Assembly (NCBI GenBank): GCA_017610225.1
Contig: JAFCCM010000038.1
Span: 1 to 22,867 of the forward strand
Reading direction: 5' to 3'
DNA length: 22,867 nt
From: Candidatus Aenigmatarchaeota archaeon
Lineage (GTDB): Archaea; Aenigmatarchaeota; Aenigmatarchaeia; CG10238-14
The notes beneath the pieces are model-generated. The model was not told the DNA's origin. It did not search any database and saw nothing but the letters and a program-made list of their open reading frames with translations. The translations under genes and the position numbers were made by a program. This document shows positions 22,117 to 22,867 of this stretch, piece after piece; positions within the stretch are counted from its first letter, which is position 1, and every line of letters starts with the position of its first letter.

Positions 22117-22289
22117 ATGCCCTTGTATTGATTGTATAACATTAGGAGTATGTAAAGCTCATATTCAGCGAACATTATAACTACAGGTATATGAATCCTG
22201 ATTCGTTAGAAAGAATATTTCTACTGAAATTGTTTAAACCTTTGCATTGGGAAAAAAGAATTAACTATCCAGAAGGGGTGCCTATATGA
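22106..22289 (+). pseudogene. Truncated cysteine-rich mini-protein, array copy 1
   Basis: From the ATG at 22106 (or in-frame 22091) it reads NTKCPCIDCITLGVCKAH and then stops at 22178. In another frame the C-terminal half of the same family continues to 22287 as FSEHYNYRYMNPDSLERIFLLKLFKPLHW, closely matching copy 3. Compared with copy 3, about 47 nt are missing between CKA and the IF-like segment, which breaks the frame. It is therefore a decayed copy, though the 24-aa N-terminal peptide could still be made. Confidence 0.7.
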
Positions 22290-22528
22290 CAGATATTGAA
22301 TGTCCTTGTATTGATTGTATAACATTGGCGATATGTAAAGCATCTATAAAAAGCTCTATCCCAATATATGATACTTTGGCGTCTAGATGCTCTATTTTTA
22401 AAAAACATTATTTTGAAGTACATGCCCCTGTTAGCTATGCATTTACTGTAGAACTGATAGAATTATTTAGACCAGATGTATATAAAAAACGATGGGGGTA
22501 TCATGAAAAACCAAAGTCCGTGTATTGA
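22286..22528 (+). CDS. Cysteine-rich mini-protein, array copy 2 (80 aa)
   Basis: The N-terminus ECPCIDCITLAICKA gives the family signature C-P-C-x2-C-x6-C, followed about 19 residues later by RCSIF. Five cysteines in this spacing could bind zinc or an iron-sulfur cluster. The C-terminal part (VSYAFTVELIELFRPDVYKKRW) corresponds to the SIFLLKLFKPLCWKER part of copy 3. The start overlaps the end of copy 1 by 4 nt. The ribosome binding site is GAAGGGGTG. Function unknown. Confidence 0.75.
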   Translation: MTDIECPCIDCITLAICKASIKSSIPIYDTLASRCSIFKKHYFEVHAPVSYAFTVELIELFRPDVYKKRWGYHEKPKSVY

Positions 22529-22733
22529 TTGTATAACATTGGGAGTATGTAAGGCGCTTATGAATGATCAATATGGATTATCAATCTTGATGCATAAGTG
22601 TTCTATTTTTGAAGAATATTATAACTACAAGTATATAATTCCCGGTTCGGCAGAATCAATATTTCTACTGAAGTTATTTAAACCTTTGTGTTGGAAAGAA
22701 AGACTTACCCATTCAGAAGAGGTGGCTGTATGA
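22503..22733 (+). CDS. Cysteine-rich mini-protein, array copy 3 (76 aa)
   Basis: It starts MKNQSPCIDCITLGVCKA, with the cysteine pattern of copy 2 but Ser for the first Cys, then KCSIFEEYYNYKY and a C-terminal SIFLLKLFKPLCWKERL. The ATG at 22503 is chosen because the family motif begins six residues later and GGGGG lies 6-7 nt upstream; it overlaps the end of copy 2 by 26 nt. Copy 1 matches it most closely, at both protein and DNA level. Confidence 0.75.
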   Translation: MKNQSPCIDCITLGVCKALMNDQYGLSILMHKCSIFEEYYNYKYIIPGSAESIFLLKLFKPLCWKERLTHSEEVAV

Positions 22734-22867
22734 CAAATATTAAATGCCCTTGTAAAGATTGTATAACATTAGGAATATGTAAAGGGATAATGTCTGAGAA
22801 TTTTGGAATCTATACACATTTAAGTAAACGATGCTCGATATTCAAAGAATTTTATCAAAATAGATAT
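22730..22867 (+). CDS. Cysteine-rich mini-protein, array copy 4 (partial, runs off window)
   Basis: Forty-six codons are visible from the ATG at 22730, which overlaps the stop of copy 3. It reads IKCPCKDCITLGICKG, then RCSIFKEFYQNRY, the same layout as copies 2 and 3. AGAGGTGG precedes the start. The array may continue beyond the right edge. Confidence 0.75.
   Translation, partial: MTNIKCPCKDCITLGICKGIMSENFGIYTHLSKRCSIFKEFYQNRY

Noticed and set aside
1..22867. tRNA genes, CRISPR arrays, integrase or transposase genes
   Set aside because: None was found by eye on either strand. Intergenic gaps are mostly too short for tRNAs and the 313-nt gap shows no cloverleaf.

Overview
The window reads as part of the genome of a large, AT-rich tailed bacteriophage, or a prophage or jumbo-phage-like element. 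The phage evidence is a run of tail-fibre genes: collagen-like Gly-Thr-Ser repeats, a repeated fibre module ending in an AVKTYVDN-type motif, and a T4 gp12-like C-terminus rich in HxH motifs. Three free-standing endonuclease genes of different families and many short, tightly packed genes support this. All three stop codons end genes normally, so the standard bacterial code applies. Strong AAGGAG-type ribosome binding sites precede nearly every gene. Three lipobox signal peptides suggest export in a bacterial host; Ser or Thr at +2 would fit outer-membrane sorting if the host is Gram-negative. The host itself cannot be named from the sequence.

Layout. Positions 1-5766 are on the minus strand: a partial fibre gene, a 404-aa collagen-like fibre protein, a 186-aa fibre protein, two small unknown genes, a 672-aa HxH tail protein, a 313-bp non-coding gap, and a zinc-finger/Vsr-like endonuclease. 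A 58-bp divergent spacer (5767-5824) separates these from a plus-strand array that runs to the right edge. That array starts with an unknown gene, a NADAR protein, an HNH nuclease and a metallophosphoesterase (5825-7790). Next come an SPFH/band-7 membrane protein, a vWA protein, a cysteine-cluster protein, an RNase H, a nicotinamidase-like enzyme, a second vWA protein and two unknown proteins (7873-15023). Three tandem paralogous lipoproteins follow (15082-16566), then a NUMOD3-HNH homing endonuclease, a PP2C phosphatase, a small beta-rich protein and a protein kinase (16581-20128). The right part holds small unknown genes, a sulfotransferase, and a tandem array of cysteine-rich mini-proteins that runs off the edge.

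How the genes may work together. Two MIDAS-complete vWA proteins, a PP2C phosphatase and a Ser/Thr-type kinase with intact catalytic residues lie in one co-oriented block. This is the composition of the TerY-P triad (vWA, PP2C, kinase) known from bacterial Ter-type stress and defence loci, here apparently carried by a phage together with an SPFH membrane scaffold and exported lipoproteins. The NADAR protein and the nicotinamidase form a second theme, NAD/ADP-ribose metabolism, which could act against NAD-based or ADP-ribosylating host defences. These functional links are inferences from gene content. Domain calls rest on motifs read by eye.
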